Below the pieces are notes generated by a model, which saw only the letters and a list, made by a program, of their open reading frames with translations, was not told the origin of the DNA and searched no databases. This document shows positions 8,073 through 16,262 of a stretch of DNA of 64,000 bases, piece by piece; position 1 is the first letter of the stretch, and each line of letters begins with the position of its first letter. Source of the DNA: Alistipes shahii WAL 8301 (GTDB lineage: Bacteria; Bacteroidota; Bacteroidia; Bacteroidales; Rikenellaceae); NCBI RefSeq assembly GCF_025145845.1, contig NZ_CP102253.1, positions 682,001-746,000 of the forward strand, given 5' to 3'. Position numbers and translations under genes: made by a program.

Positions 8073-10097
8073 CTAATTGATGTTGGGCAGGAACGAATAA
8101 TCCTTCGCGTAGCCGAGCATCTGTCCCACGTAGTCGGCCGGGTAGGAGATCTTCACGTCGACGATCCTGCCGTCCTTCTCCACCAGTTCGTATTCGGGAT
8201 TGACGAAACCGCCGTAAGGCTCGATGTCGAGCGCATAGTAGCGGTCGCGGACCTCCTTGTGCAGCTCGGGATCGACCGTGACGGCATACTGCTCGACCAG
8301 CGTCTTGCCGGCTTCGTAGTCGCCCTCGGACTTGATGCGCTGCACCTCGCGGAGCATCTGGCCGAACAGGTCGCGCAGTTTGCCGAAGTCGTTGACCACG
8401 GCGTAGGTCTTGCCGTTCTCCTTCACCAGCTCGATCACCTTGTCGGCCTTGCCGCGCTCGTAGCACCACTCGCAGATCAGCTTGCGGTTGCGCATGTGCG
8501 ACTCCTCGACGTTCTTGCCCGGCTCGATGCGCGCCAGCTGGGTCATCATGCCGTTGAGGATATACTTGGCATAACCCGCCTTGGCGACGTCGAGCGAGGG
8601 AATCAGCCCCAGTTCGACCAGCTTCGGATCACCCAGGTAGTAAAGCCCGAACAGGTCGGCGCGGGTCTCTTCGAGCGTCGAGCCGTAGCTCTTCAGCTCG
8701 CCGCCCTTGACACCCGGAGCCAGCTGGCCCGAGCCGTGCCCCAGGCACTCATGCAGGTCGGTGTGCAGGTCGTCGGCCAGCTTGCCGTACCGCTCCATCC
8801 GCTCGCGGTCCTCGGCGCGGAGCACGAACTCCTCGTTGAAACCGTTGCCGTGAGCAGCCATGTCGTAGGCATAGGTGATGTTGTCGATGGTGACCGACTT
8901 CGAGCCGTACTCCTTGCGAATCCAGTCGGCATTGGGCAGGTTGATGCCGATGGGCGTCGCGGGATAGCAGTCGCCGCCGAGCATCGCCACGGTGATGACC
9001 TTGGCCGAAACGCCCCTCACGACCGGCTTGCGGTAGGCCTCGGCCACGGGCGAATGATCCTCGAACCACTGGGCGTTGTCGGAGATCACCTCCGTGCGGT
9101 GGCAGGCCTCGGTGTCCATGAAGTTGACGTTGGCCTCCCACGAAGCCTTGCGGCCCAGCGGATCGCCGTAGTCCTCGATGAAGCCGTTGACGAAATCAAC
9201 GTTCGAAACGGTGTCCTTCACCCAGCCGATGTTGTAGCGGTCGAACTCTTTCAGATCGCCCGTCTTGTAGTAGCTGACGAGCGCCGCGATGTTGGTCTTC
9301 TGCGGCTCTTTGGCCACGGCCTGCGCCTTTTCGAGCCAGTAGACGATCCACTCGATGGCCGGCGAATACATGCCGCCCAGCTTCCAGACACGCTCGCAGA
9401 TGCGTCCCGCGTCATCCTTCGTCAGCTGCGAGTTCAGGCCGTAGGAGACCGGCTCGGGATTGCCCGCATCGGCGGCGGCCATGTCGGCGTAGAACGCCTC
9501 GGCCTCGGCCTGGCTCACGTTGTGGTAGTAGTTGCTCGACGAGGTGAGCAGCAGGTCGTCGCCGGCCTTCTGGTTGAGCTTCGTCGGATAGAGCGCCGGA
9601 TCGAAGATCGCCCGGCAGACCTCGCCGCGCAGGGAGTTCAGGGAGCCGAACTTCTCCTCGGGGATGGTCTCGATCGCGTCGAGCAGGTAGCCTTCGGTGA
9701 ATTCGGGCACGAACTTGTCGTTCGAGTAGTGGTGGTGGATGCCGTTGGCGAACCATACCTTCTTGAGATATTTCTCCAACGCCTTCCACTCGGCCGTCGT
9801 GCGGTCGCCCTTATAGTTCTCGTAAACCGTCTCCAGCGTGCGGCGCACGGGGAGGTTCACCGGGCAGTTCTGGTCGAAAAGAATGTCGCGGCCGCATTTG
9901 GCAGCCTCGGAGAGGTAATAGATCAGCTCCTTCTCTTCGAGCGGCAGGGCGTCGAAACCGGGAACTTCGTAACGGATGACCTTGATGTCGTCGAAACGGT
10001 CGACGATCCACGGCATATCGCCCTTGGGGCCACCGCCGCACGAGGTCAGTGCGGGAATGATGAGTGTCATAGATACAATAGTAAAAAGCTTTTTCAT
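8073..10097 (-). CDS. Dipeptidyl-peptidase III, lipoprotein (M49 zinc peptidase)
   Basis: This 674-residue zinc exopeptidase of family M49 releases dipeptides from peptide N-termini. The zinc motif HECLGH is at 449-454, the short five-spacer form HEXXGH known from the Bacteroides enzyme, and the third ligand lies in EETRAD at 476-481. The N-terminus has a signal and lipobox LTSC with Cys20, so the mature enzyme is probably anchored to a membrane facing the periplasm or surface, unlike cytosolic eukaryotic DPP III. It is divergent from panC, with its own promoter box at 10122-10129. It likely helps use dietary or host peptides. Confidence 0.95.
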   Translation of the reverse strand: MKKLFTIVSMTLIIPALTSCGGGPKGDMPWIVDRFDDIKVIRYEVPGFDALPLEEKELIYYLSEAAKCGRDILFDQNCPVNLPVRRTLETVYENYKGDRTTAEWKALEKYLKKVWFANGIHHHYSNDKFVPEFTEGYLLDAIETIPEEKFGSLNSLRGEVCRAIFDPALYPTKLNQKAGDDLLLTSSSNYYHNVSQAEAEAFYADMAAADAGNPEPVSYGLNSQLTKDDAGRICERVWKLGGMYSPAIEWIVYWLEKAQAVAKEPQKTNIAALVSYYKTGDLKEFDRYNIGWVKDTVSNVDFVNGFIEDYGDPLGRKASWEANVNFMDTEACHRTEVISDNAQWFEDHSPVAEAYRKPVVRGVSAKVITVAMLGGDCYPATPIGINLPNADWIRKEYGSKSVTIDNITYAYDMAAHGNGFNEEFVLRAEDRERMERYGKLADDLHTDLHECLGHGSGQLAPGVKGGELKSYGSTLEETRADLFGLYYLGDPKLVELGLIPSLDVAKAGYAKYILNGMMTQLARIEPGKNVEESHMRNRKLICEWCYERGKADKVIELVKENGKTYAVVNDFGKLRDLFGQMLREVQRIKSEGDYEAGKTLVEQYAVTVDPELHKEVRDRYYALDIEPYGGFVNPEYELVEKDGRIVDVKISYPADYVGQMLGYAKDYSFLPNIN

Positions 10098-10121
10098 GCT
10101 CGTTCGAAATTAGTATTCCTA

Positions 10122-10129
10122 CAAAAGTA
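10122..10129 (-). promoter_or_regulatory. -7 box (TACTTTTG) of DPP III gene
   Basis: Exact TAnnTTTG on the minus strand, 24 bases before the ATG at 10097. It is back to back with the panC promoter in a 109-base divergent interval. Confidence 0.6.
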
Positions 10130-10173
10130 ATGCTTTTTCTGCGATTTTCCTTCTTTATGTCTGCGGGAATTTC

Positions 10174-10181
10174 TACCTTTG
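10174..10181 (+). promoter_or_regulatory. -7 box (TACCTTTG) of panC-panD
   Basis: Exact TAnnTTTG, 25 bases before the panC ATG. A weak purine stretch (AAGAAAGAG) precedes the start codon. Confidence 0.65.
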
Positions 10182-10206
10182 CCCCGCAACTCGTTTCAAG
10201 AAAGAG

Positions 10207-11046
10207 ATGAAAGTATTTACAAGCGTCAAGGAACTTCGCGCCGAACTGGACCGGACGGAACAGTCGGGTATCGGCTTCGTACCCACGATGGGCGCCCTGC
10301 ATGCGGGCCACCGCTCGCTCGTGGAGCGCGCCCGCAGGGAGAACGCCACGGTCGTCGTGAGCGTCTTCGTGAACCCCACGCAATTCAACGACAAGAACGA
10401 CCTGCGGCACTACCCCCGCACCCCGGAGGCCGACCGGCGCCTGCTGGAAGAGGCCGGCGCGGATTTCGTGCTGATGCCTTCGGTCGAAGAGATATATCCC
10501 GAGGAAGACACCCGGATTTTCGATTTCGGGCAGATCGACAAGGTGATGGAGGGTGCGACGCGCCCCGGACACTTCAACGGTGTGGCGCAGGTCGTCAGCC
10601 GCCTGTTCGACATCGTGCGCCCGGCACGCGCCTACTTCGGGGAGAAGGATTTCCAGCAGATCGCCGTGATCAAGGCGATGACGGCCCAGTTGAAACTGCC
10701 GGTGGAGATCGTCGAATGCCCCATCGTCCGCGGAGAGGACGGACTGGCGCTCTCGTCGCGCAACACGCTGCTCGACGAGGCGCACCGCGCCGCAGCGCCG
10801 CACATCTACGCCACGCTGCGCGCAGCCGTGGAGAAATCGCACGAAATGACGCCCGCCGAACTGAAGGCATGGGTCACGGCAGAAGTGGAGCGCAACCCGC
10901 TGCTCAAGGTCATCTACTACCAGTCGGTCGACGCGCTGACGATGCAGGAGGTCGCCGCATGGAGCGACTCGGAGCATATCCAGGGCTGCATCGCCGTACA
11001 GGCCGGGGAGATCCGTTTAATTGATAATATCTGTATCCGATCATGA
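10207..11046 (+). CDS. panC: Pantothenate synthetase
   Basis: This 279-residue cytosolic ligase joins pantoate and beta-alanine with ATP to make pantothenate, the coenzyme A precursor. It is full length for the family. The nucleotidyl-transferase signature VPTMGALHAGHRSLVERAR (HAGH motif) lies at about 27-45, with further conserved blocks FVNPTQFN, RPGHFNGVAQVVSRL, YFGEKDFQQ and SSRNTLL. Its stop overlaps the panD start in ATGA (11043-11046), so the two are translationally coupled and make and use beta-alanine together. A longer shadow frame starting at 10179 is out of phase with these motifs. Confidence 0.97.
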   Translation: MKVFTSVKELRAELDRTEQSGIGFVPTMGALHAGHRSLVERARRENATVVVSVFVNPTQFNDKNDLRHYPRTPEADRRLLEEAGADFVLMPSVEEIYPEEDTRIFDFGQIDKVMEGATRPGHFNGVAQVVSRLFDIVRPARAYFGEKDFQQIAVIKAMTAQLKLPVEIVECPIVRGEDGLALSSRNTLLDEAHRAAAPHIYATLRAAVEKSHEMTPAELKAWVTAEVERNPLLKVIYYQSVDALTMQEVAAWSDSEHIQGCIAVQAGEIRLIDNICIRS

Positions 11047-11402
11047 AATTCCAGATTGAAGTCATCAAATCGAAGATCCACCGCGTAACGGTCACGCAGG
11101 CCGACCTGAACTACGTGGGGAGCATCACCATCGACGAGGCGCTCATGGAAGCCGCCAATGTGATCGAAGGCGAGAAGGTCCAGATCATGGACATCAACAA
11201 CGGAGAGCGTTTCGAGACCTACACGATCAAGGGAGAGCGCAACAGCGGCTGCGTGTGCCTGAACGGCGCCGCGGCACGCAAGGTGCAGGTGGGCGACGTG
11301 ATCATCATCGCATCCTACGCGCTGATGGATTTCGAGGACGCCAAGCAGTTCCGCCCGTGGATCGTTTTCCCCGACACGGCGACCAACCGGCTCGTGAAAT
11401 AA
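11043..11402 (+). CDS. panD: Aspartate 1-decarboxylase proenzyme
   Basis: This 119-residue pyruvoyl enzyme converts L-aspartate to beta-alanine, the co-substrate of PanC. The self-cleavage site is Gly26-Ser27 within YVGSITID, where Ser27 becomes the pyruvoyl group. The length and the NGAAARKVQVGDVIIIASYA block are typical. Coupled to panC by a 4-base overlap and followed 38 bases later by a terminator, so panCD is a two-gene operon. Confidence 0.97.
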   Translation: MKFQIEVIKSKIHRVTVTQADLNYVGSITIDEALMEAANVIEGEKVQIMDINNGERFETYTIKGERNSGCVCLNGAAARKVQVGDVIIIASYALMDFEDAKQFRPWIVFPDTATNRLVK

Positions 11403-11440
11403 CGCGCCCCGGCGCGGCGGCAGGCCGACCCGACACAAAA

Positions 11441-11464
11441 TCTCCCCGAAAAGGGAGGTTTTTT
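11441..11464 (+). terminator. Rho-independent terminator after panD
   Basis: CTCCC stem, 6-base loop, GGGAG, plus a T-G closing pair, then six T. It separates panCD from the next promoter 13 bases downstream. Confidence 0.8.
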
Positions 11465-11476
11465 CGTTTAATCCGT

Positions 11477-11484
11477 TATCTTTG
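11477..11484 (+). promoter_or_regulatory. -7 box (TATCTTTG) of DUF456 gene
   Basis: Exact TAnnTTTG just behind the panD terminator. The leader to the ATG at 11585 would be about 95 bases and GC-rich. Confidence 0.55.
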
Positions 11485-11584
11485 CAGAAGATAACCCCTG
11501 CGGCGGCCGCGCGCCCCGGCCGGTCCGGACGAATCCGCCCGGCTCACCGGATAGTTCCGCCGCCGCAGGGCCAAGCACTTTTCG

Positions 11585-12097
11585 ATGGACATAACCCTCT
11601 CCATAGCCGCCTTTGCGCTCTCGATACTGGGCATCATCGGCTGCATCGTACCGGCTCTGCCGGGCGTGGCGTTGAGCTACGCCGGACTTCTCTGCGCCTG
11701 GTTCACCTCCTACTCCCAGATGACCTCCGGGGCGATCTGGCTGTGGCTCGCCGTGACCGTCGCCGTGAGCGCCGCCGACTATTTCCTGCCCGCATGGATG
11801 ACGCGGCGCTTCGGCGGATCGCGCTCGGGAGCCATCGGGGCCACGGCAGGCGTCTTCGCCGGGTTCTTCCTCTTTCCGCCCGTGGGGATCATCCTCGGCC
11901 CGTTCGCGGGCGCCGTGCTGGGCGAACTGCTCAACGACCGGAGCGACGTTCCGAAGGCTTTCCTCGTGGGATTCGGGTCGTTCCTCGCATTCGTCGTCGG
12001 CACGGGCGTCAAGCTGGCCGCCTCGGCAGGCATGCTGATCCATGTCGCGGCCGACACCTACCCCGCTCTCCGGGACTGGTTCGCAACCACTTTCTAA
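11585..12097 (+). CDS. DUF456-family membrane protein
   Basis: A 170-residue integral membrane protein with about four to five hydrophobic segments rich in glycine, alanine and proline. The pattern of the glycine-rich helices (IIGCIVPALPGVALSYAG, GATAGVFAGFFLFPPVGIILGPF, GAVLGELL) fits DUF456, a family with no established function. It is followed 12 bases later by the M16 peptidase gene and probably shares its transcript. Start chosen at the ATG giving an immediate first membrane helix. Confidence 0.85.
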   Translation: MDITLSIAAFALSILGIIGCIVPALPGVALSYAGLLCAWFTSYSQMTSGAIWLWLAVTVAVSAADYFLPAWMTRRFGGSRSGAIGATAGVFAGFFLFPPVGIILGPFAGAVLGELLNDRSDVPKAFLVGFGSFLAFVVGTGVKLAASAGMLIHVAADTYPALRDWFATTF

Positions 12098-12109
12098 AAC
12101 ATATCGCAT

Positions 12110-15010
12110 ATGAAAAGGTTTCTACTACTAACGGCGGTCATCCTCGCGATGCTCGCTTCGTCTTGCAGCAAATACAAGTACGAGACGGTGTCGGGCGATC
12201 CGCTGAAAACCCGGATTTACACGCTTCCAAACGGCCTGAAGGTCTACATGAGCGTCATGAAGGAGCAGCCCCGCATCCAGACGGCCATCGCCGTGCGGGT
12301 CGGCGGCAAGAACGACCCCGCCGAGACGACCGGTCTGGCACACTACTTCGAACACCTGATGTTCAAGGGAACCGAAAAGTTCGGAACGTCCGACTACGCC
12401 GCCGAGAAACCCATGCTCGACGAGATCGAACGGCTCTTCGAGGTCTACCGCAAGACCACGGACGAAGCCGAGCGCGCGGCAATCTACCACCGCATCGACT
12501 CGATCAGCTACGAGGCTTCAAAGATCGCCATTCCCAACGAATACGACAAACTGATGGCCGCCATCGGCGCCAACGGGACCAACGCCTTCACGTCGCAGGA
12601 CATGACCGTTTACGTCGAGGACATCCCTTCGAACCAGATCGACAACTGGGCTAAAATCCAGGCCGACCGATTCCTTAATCCCGTGATCCGTGGCTTCCAC
12701 ACCGAACTGGAGACCATCTACGAAGAGAAAAACATGTCGCTGACGCAGGACGGCCGCAAAATCTGGGAGGCGATGGACGCCGCGCTCTTCCCCAACCATC
12801 CCTACGGCACGCAGACCGTGCTGGGAACGCAGGAGAGCCTCAAGAACCCGTCGATCACCAACGTCAAGAACTACCACAAGACCTACTACGTGCCCAACAA
12901 CATGGCCGTCTGCGTCTCGGGCGACTTCGATCCCGACCAGATGATCGCAACGATCGACAAGTACTTCGGCGACATGCAGCCCAACCCCGACCTGCCGAAA
13001 CTGGAATTCAAGCCCGAAGAGCCGATCACCGCGCCCGTGGTGAAGGAGGTCTATGGTCCCGAGGCCGCGCGCGTCATGCTGGGATGGCGGCTGCCGGCCG
13101 CAACGGACCCCTCGAACGACGTGGCGGATATCGTAGGTTCGGTCCTCTACAACGGGCAGGCAGGCCTGATCGACCTCGACCTGAACCAGCAGCAGAAGGT
13201 GCTCTCGGCCTATGCCTATGCCTCGACGCAGCCCGACTACGGAATGTTCCTCATGGATGGCAATCCGAAAGCCGGGCAGTCGTTGGACGAGGTGCGCGAC
13301 CTGCTGTTGGCCGAAGCAGCAAAGATTCGCGCCGGAGAGTTCGACGAAGGGTTGATCGAGGCTTCGATCAACAACTACAAGATGCAGCTGATGAACGAGT
13401 TCGACAAATACGACCAGCGCGCCATGTTCTACGTCTACTCGTTCATCTACGGCAAGGAGTGGGCCGACGACATCCGCCAACTGGAACGCATGGAAAAGAT
13501 CACCAAGCAGGATGTGGTGGACTGGGCCAACAAATACCTCGGTCCCGAAAGTTACGCCATCGTCTACAAACGCGAAGGCAAGGACCCCGGTGAGCAGAAG
13601 ATCGCAGCCCCGAAAATCACGCCCATCGCCACCAACCGCGACGCGCAGAGCGTATTCCTGACCGAAATCCAGAACACGGAGGTGAAACCCATCGAACCGG
13701 TGTTCGTGGATTACAAGAAGGACATGTCGCAGTTCGAGGCCCGCAAGGGAATCGACGTACTTTATAAGAAAAACGAGTCGAACGACATCTTCACACTGAC
13801 CTATGTGTTCGACACGGGCACGGAGAACGATCCGGCGCTCAATCTGGCGTTCGACTACCTGGGCTACCTCGGTTCCGAGTCGCTGACGGCCGAGCAGATC
13901 GCCTCGAAGATGTACGGCATCGCCTGCTCGTTCTCGATGCAGGCCGGCCCCACCTCGTGCCGCATCTCGATTACGGGACTGGGAGAGAATATGGCCGAAG
14001 CCATGGAAATCGTCGAGGGACTGCTGAACAGGCCCAAGCCCGACGAGGCGATTCTCGCCAACCTCAAGGCCGACATGATCAAGAGCCGCGCCGACGCCAA
14101 ACTCAACCAGAGCCGCTGCTTCGGCGCCCTGCGGACCTACGTGTTCTACGGTCCCGACTTCATCCGCCGCACGACGCTCACCAACCCGGCGCTCGAAGCG
14201 ATGAGTTCCGAAATGTTGTTGGCGAAGATCGGCGAACTGATGGGCAAACAGCACGAAGTGCTCTACTACGGCCCGCAGTCGGAGAAGGAGGTGACGGAGG
14301 CGCTGGCCATGCACCACAAAACGTCTGCGGAGCTTCAGCCGCTCGACAAGAAGCACCTGCAACTGCTGCCCACGGACGAAAGCAAAGTGCTGATGGCCCA
14401 ATACGACGCCAAGCAGCTCTACTACCTGCAATATGCGAACCTCGGCAAACAGTTCGACGTCGCGGCCGACCCCGAAATCACGCTCTACAACGAGTATTTC
14501 GGCGGCGGCATGAACTCGGTCGTCTTCCAGGAGATGCGCGAGGCACGCGGCCTGGCCTACTCGGCTTCGGCATACATCATGCAACCGAACTACGCCGACA
14601 CGAAATACGGCTACATAGCTTTCATCGCCACGCAGAACGACAAGATGCAGATGGCGATCGAAGCTTTCGACGAGATCATCAACAACATGCCCGAATCGGA
14701 GACTGCGTTCAAAATCGCCAAAGAGGGACTGATCTCGCGCCTGCGCACCGACCGCACGGTGAAGGAACAGGTGCTGTGGAGTTTCATCAGACTGCGCAAC
14801 CTGGGCCTTGAGGAGGACCGCGACAAGCAGATTTTCGAAAAGGTGCAGGCGATGACGCTCGCCGACGTGAAGGCCGCGCAGGAGAAGTGGGTCAAGAACC
14901 GCAAATACGTCTACGGCATCCTGGGCGACATCCAGGATCTCGACCTCAACTACCTCAAGACGCTCGGTCCGATCCGGACCGTCTCGCAGGAGGAGATATT
15001 CGGGTATTAA
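12110..15010 (+). CDS. M16-family zinc metallopeptidase, lipoprotein
   Basis: A 966-residue two-lobed insulinase/pitrilysin-type protease. The signal peptide ends in lipobox ASSC (Cys19). The inverted zinc motif HXXEH is at 78-82 (HYFEH) with the downstream glutamate in the ETIYEEKNMS region. The N-terminal lobe is catalytic; the C-terminal lobe (about 540-960) has the usual R/Y substrate-binding region around FGGGMNSVVFQEMREARGLAYSASA. It should act in the periplasm or at the outer membrane on peptides. It follows the DUF456 gene closely and ends just before a strong bidirectional terminator. Confidence 0.95.
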   Translation: MKRFLLLTAVILAMLASSCSKYKYETVSGDPLKTRIYTLPNGLKVYMSVMKEQPRIQTAIAVRVGGKNDPAETTGLAHYFEHLMFKGTEKFGTSDYAAEKPMLDEIERLFEVYRKTTDEAERAAIYHRIDSISYEASKIAIPNEYDKLMAAIGANGTNAFTSQDMTVYVEDIPSNQIDNWAKIQADRFLNPVIRGFHTELETIYEEKNMSLTQDGRKIWEAMDAALFPNHPYGTQTVLGTQESLKNPSITNVKNYHKTYYVPNNMAVCVSGDFDPDQMIATIDKYFGDMQPNPDLPKLEFKPEEPITAPVVKEVYGPEAARVMLGWRLPAATDPSNDVADIVGSVLYNGQAGLIDLDLNQQQKVLSAYAYASTQPDYGMFLMDGNPKAGQSLDEVRDLLLAEAAKIRAGEFDEGLIEASINNYKMQLMNEFDKYDQRAMFYVYSFIYGKEWADDIRQLERMEKITKQDVVDWANKYLGPESYAIVYKREGKDPGEQKIAAPKITPIATNRDAQSVFLTEIQNTEVKPIEPVFVDYKKDMSQFEARKGIDVLYKKNESNDIFTLTYVFDTGTENDPALNLAFDYLGYLGSESLTAEQIASKMYGIACSFSMQAGPTSCRISITGLGENMAEAMEIVEGLLNRPKPDEAILANLKADMIKSRADAKLNQSRCFGALRTYVFYGPDFIRRTTLTNPALEAMSSEMLLAKIGELMGKQHEVLYYGPQSEKEVTEALAMHHKTSAELQPLDKKHLQLLPTDESKVLMAQYDAKQLYYLQYANLGKQFDVAADPEITLYNEYFGGGMNSVVFQEMREARGLAYSASAYIMQPNYADTKYGYIAFIATQNDKMQMAIEAFDEIINNMPESETAFKIAKEGLISRLRTDRTVKEQVLWSFIRLRNLGLEEDRDKQIFEKVQAMTLADVKAAQEKWVKNRKYVYGILGDIQDLDLNYLKTLGPIRTVSQEEIFGY

Positions 15011-15030
15011 ACCGGCAAAAGATGTTCCAA

Positions 15031-15061
15031 AAAGCCCTTTCCTTTCGGAAAGGGCTTTTTT
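15031..15061. terminator. Bidirectional rho-independent terminator
   Basis: A 12-bp perfect stem (AAAGCCCTTTCC with GGAAAGGGCTTT), TTTC loop, T-run on the plus side and an A-run on the other side that becomes a T-run on the minus strand. It separates the convergent M16 peptidase gene and the second SusCD operon. Confidence 0.9.
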
Positions 15062-15108
15062 CAGGCAGTCCGGACAAAGAGGAGGCGCAGCGCGCTCCCC
15101 TTCCGGAA

Positions 15109-16251
15109 TCAGAGATAAGTCGTAACGCCGTCCCCGCTTTCGATGTCGGCGAGCGATCCCGAAGCATCGGCGGCCAGCTTCCGGCAGACAGCCGAACGGC
15201 CGCGATAGTAACCGCCCTGCGTAAAACTGCCGCCGAAGAAAACGAACTCCCCGGCATCGTTGCCGCCGTCGGGAAAGAGGAACGTATTGGTTCCCTGCCC
15301 GAAGAAGGGCTGACCGACGCCCGACAGGAGGTTCTTCGTGCTGTAAAGATCGTTGTCGGGAATCCGGTAGCCGTAACCGGCCGGGTTGTAGACGTCCGTG
15401 GTAATGGTGGCGCCGTAGAAGACCGCGTCGCACGGGACACTCTTTTCGTCGACCTCCGTACCCTTGAAAACAGCGATGCCGTCGGCGATATTTTTATTGC
15501 CGTTGCTGTTGTAGTTGTGAAGGAATCCGGTGGTCTTGTCGCCGATGCCGTCGGCCCCGGCCTGCGTATTGTAGTCGACACTGCAAATCCAGTTGGCTCC
15601 GCTGATGTCCGCACTCGAATTGCCGTTGAGCCGCTTGTTGACACCGCCGACATAGAAAAATGTGCCCTTGGCCGCACGGCCCGAGGTGAGGTTGAACTTG
15701 TAGGTAACGTAACTGCCCTGCACCCAGCCCTTGGCGTTGACCTTGTTGTTGCGGCAGGCGATAACGCAGTAGGGCGTCTGCGCAAAGTCGATCTCCTCGA
15801 GGGCCATGAACTGAATGTATTCGTTGTTCGTGTCGCTACCCTTGGCGTCGGCCAGCATGCCCGTAATGACGATGGCGCTGCGGAACTCCTTGGCCAAAGG
15901 CTCGACCGTCATAATGATGGGCGCCTCATCGCCGGAATCCAGGCGGAACGAATGGAAACAGTCGCTGGCCGTACCGGGGAAGTAGCTGAACGCAGCGCGG
16001 TACTCCCCCCGGGTGCTTCCCTTGAAATGGATGCAGCCGTTCTCGTCGGTGGTGTGCCGGTGGGAGTAGAGTTCTCCGTCGTCGCCGATGAAGTTGAGCG
16101 TGAGCGGCTCGTTGGCACGCGGGGCGTCGGTCTTGGCGTCCATCACCTGAAGCGTGCGCGGCAGGAACCAGGCGCCGTCGTTGTCGTCGTCGCTGCACGA
16201 ACCTGCCAGCAGGCAGGCCGTGAGCAGCAACAGGATATTCTGGAATTTCAT
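15109..16251 (-). CDS. Lipoprotein with lamin-tail-like domain, last gene of second SusCD locus
   Basis: 380 residues with lipobox AGSC (Cys19) followed by an acidic stretch DDDND, typical of surface-exported Bacteroidota lipoproteins. Residues about 30-115 look like a carboxypeptidase-regulatory-type beta-sandwich (VMDAKTDAPRANEPLTLNF). From about 127 the block VITGMLADAKGSDTNNEYIQ resembles the start of a lamin-tail (LTD) domain, a fold often found with secreted bacterial nucleases; this is a motif-level judgement. No catalytic motif is seen. It is the last gene of the unit with the EEP nuclease and BACON lipoproteins and could be a nucleic-acid-binding surface subunit. Confidence 0.75.
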   Translation of the reverse strand: MKFQNILLLLTACLLAGSCSDDDNDGAWFLPRTLQVMDAKTDAPRANEPLTLNFIGDDGELYSHRHTTDENGCIHFKGSTRGEYRAAFSYFPGTASDCFHSFRLDSGDEAPIIMTVEPLAKEFRSAIVITGMLADAKGSDTNNEYIQFMALEEIDFAQTPYCVIACRNNKVNAKGWVQGSYVTYKFNLTSGRAAKGTFFYVGGVNKRLNGNSSADISGANWICSVDYNTQAGADGIGDKTTGFLHNYNSNGNKNIADGIAVFKGTEVDEKSVPCDAVFYGATITTDVYNPAGYGYRIPDNDLYSTKNLLSGVGQPFFGQGTNTFLFPDGGNDAGEFVFFGGSFTQGGYYRGRSAVCRKLAADASGSLADIESGDGVTTYL

Positions 16252-16262
16252 GGAATCGTCAT

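Noticed and set aside
8043..10130. 695-codon plus-strand frame opposite DPP III
   Set aside because: It mirrors the DPP III gene; its translation is rich in Val, Leu, His, Arg and has no family motif, whereas the minus frame has the full M49 zinc site.
12518..15433. 971-codon minus-strand frame opposite the M16 peptidase
   Set aside because: A shadow of a GC-rich gene. It runs through a terminator and into the next operon without any motif.
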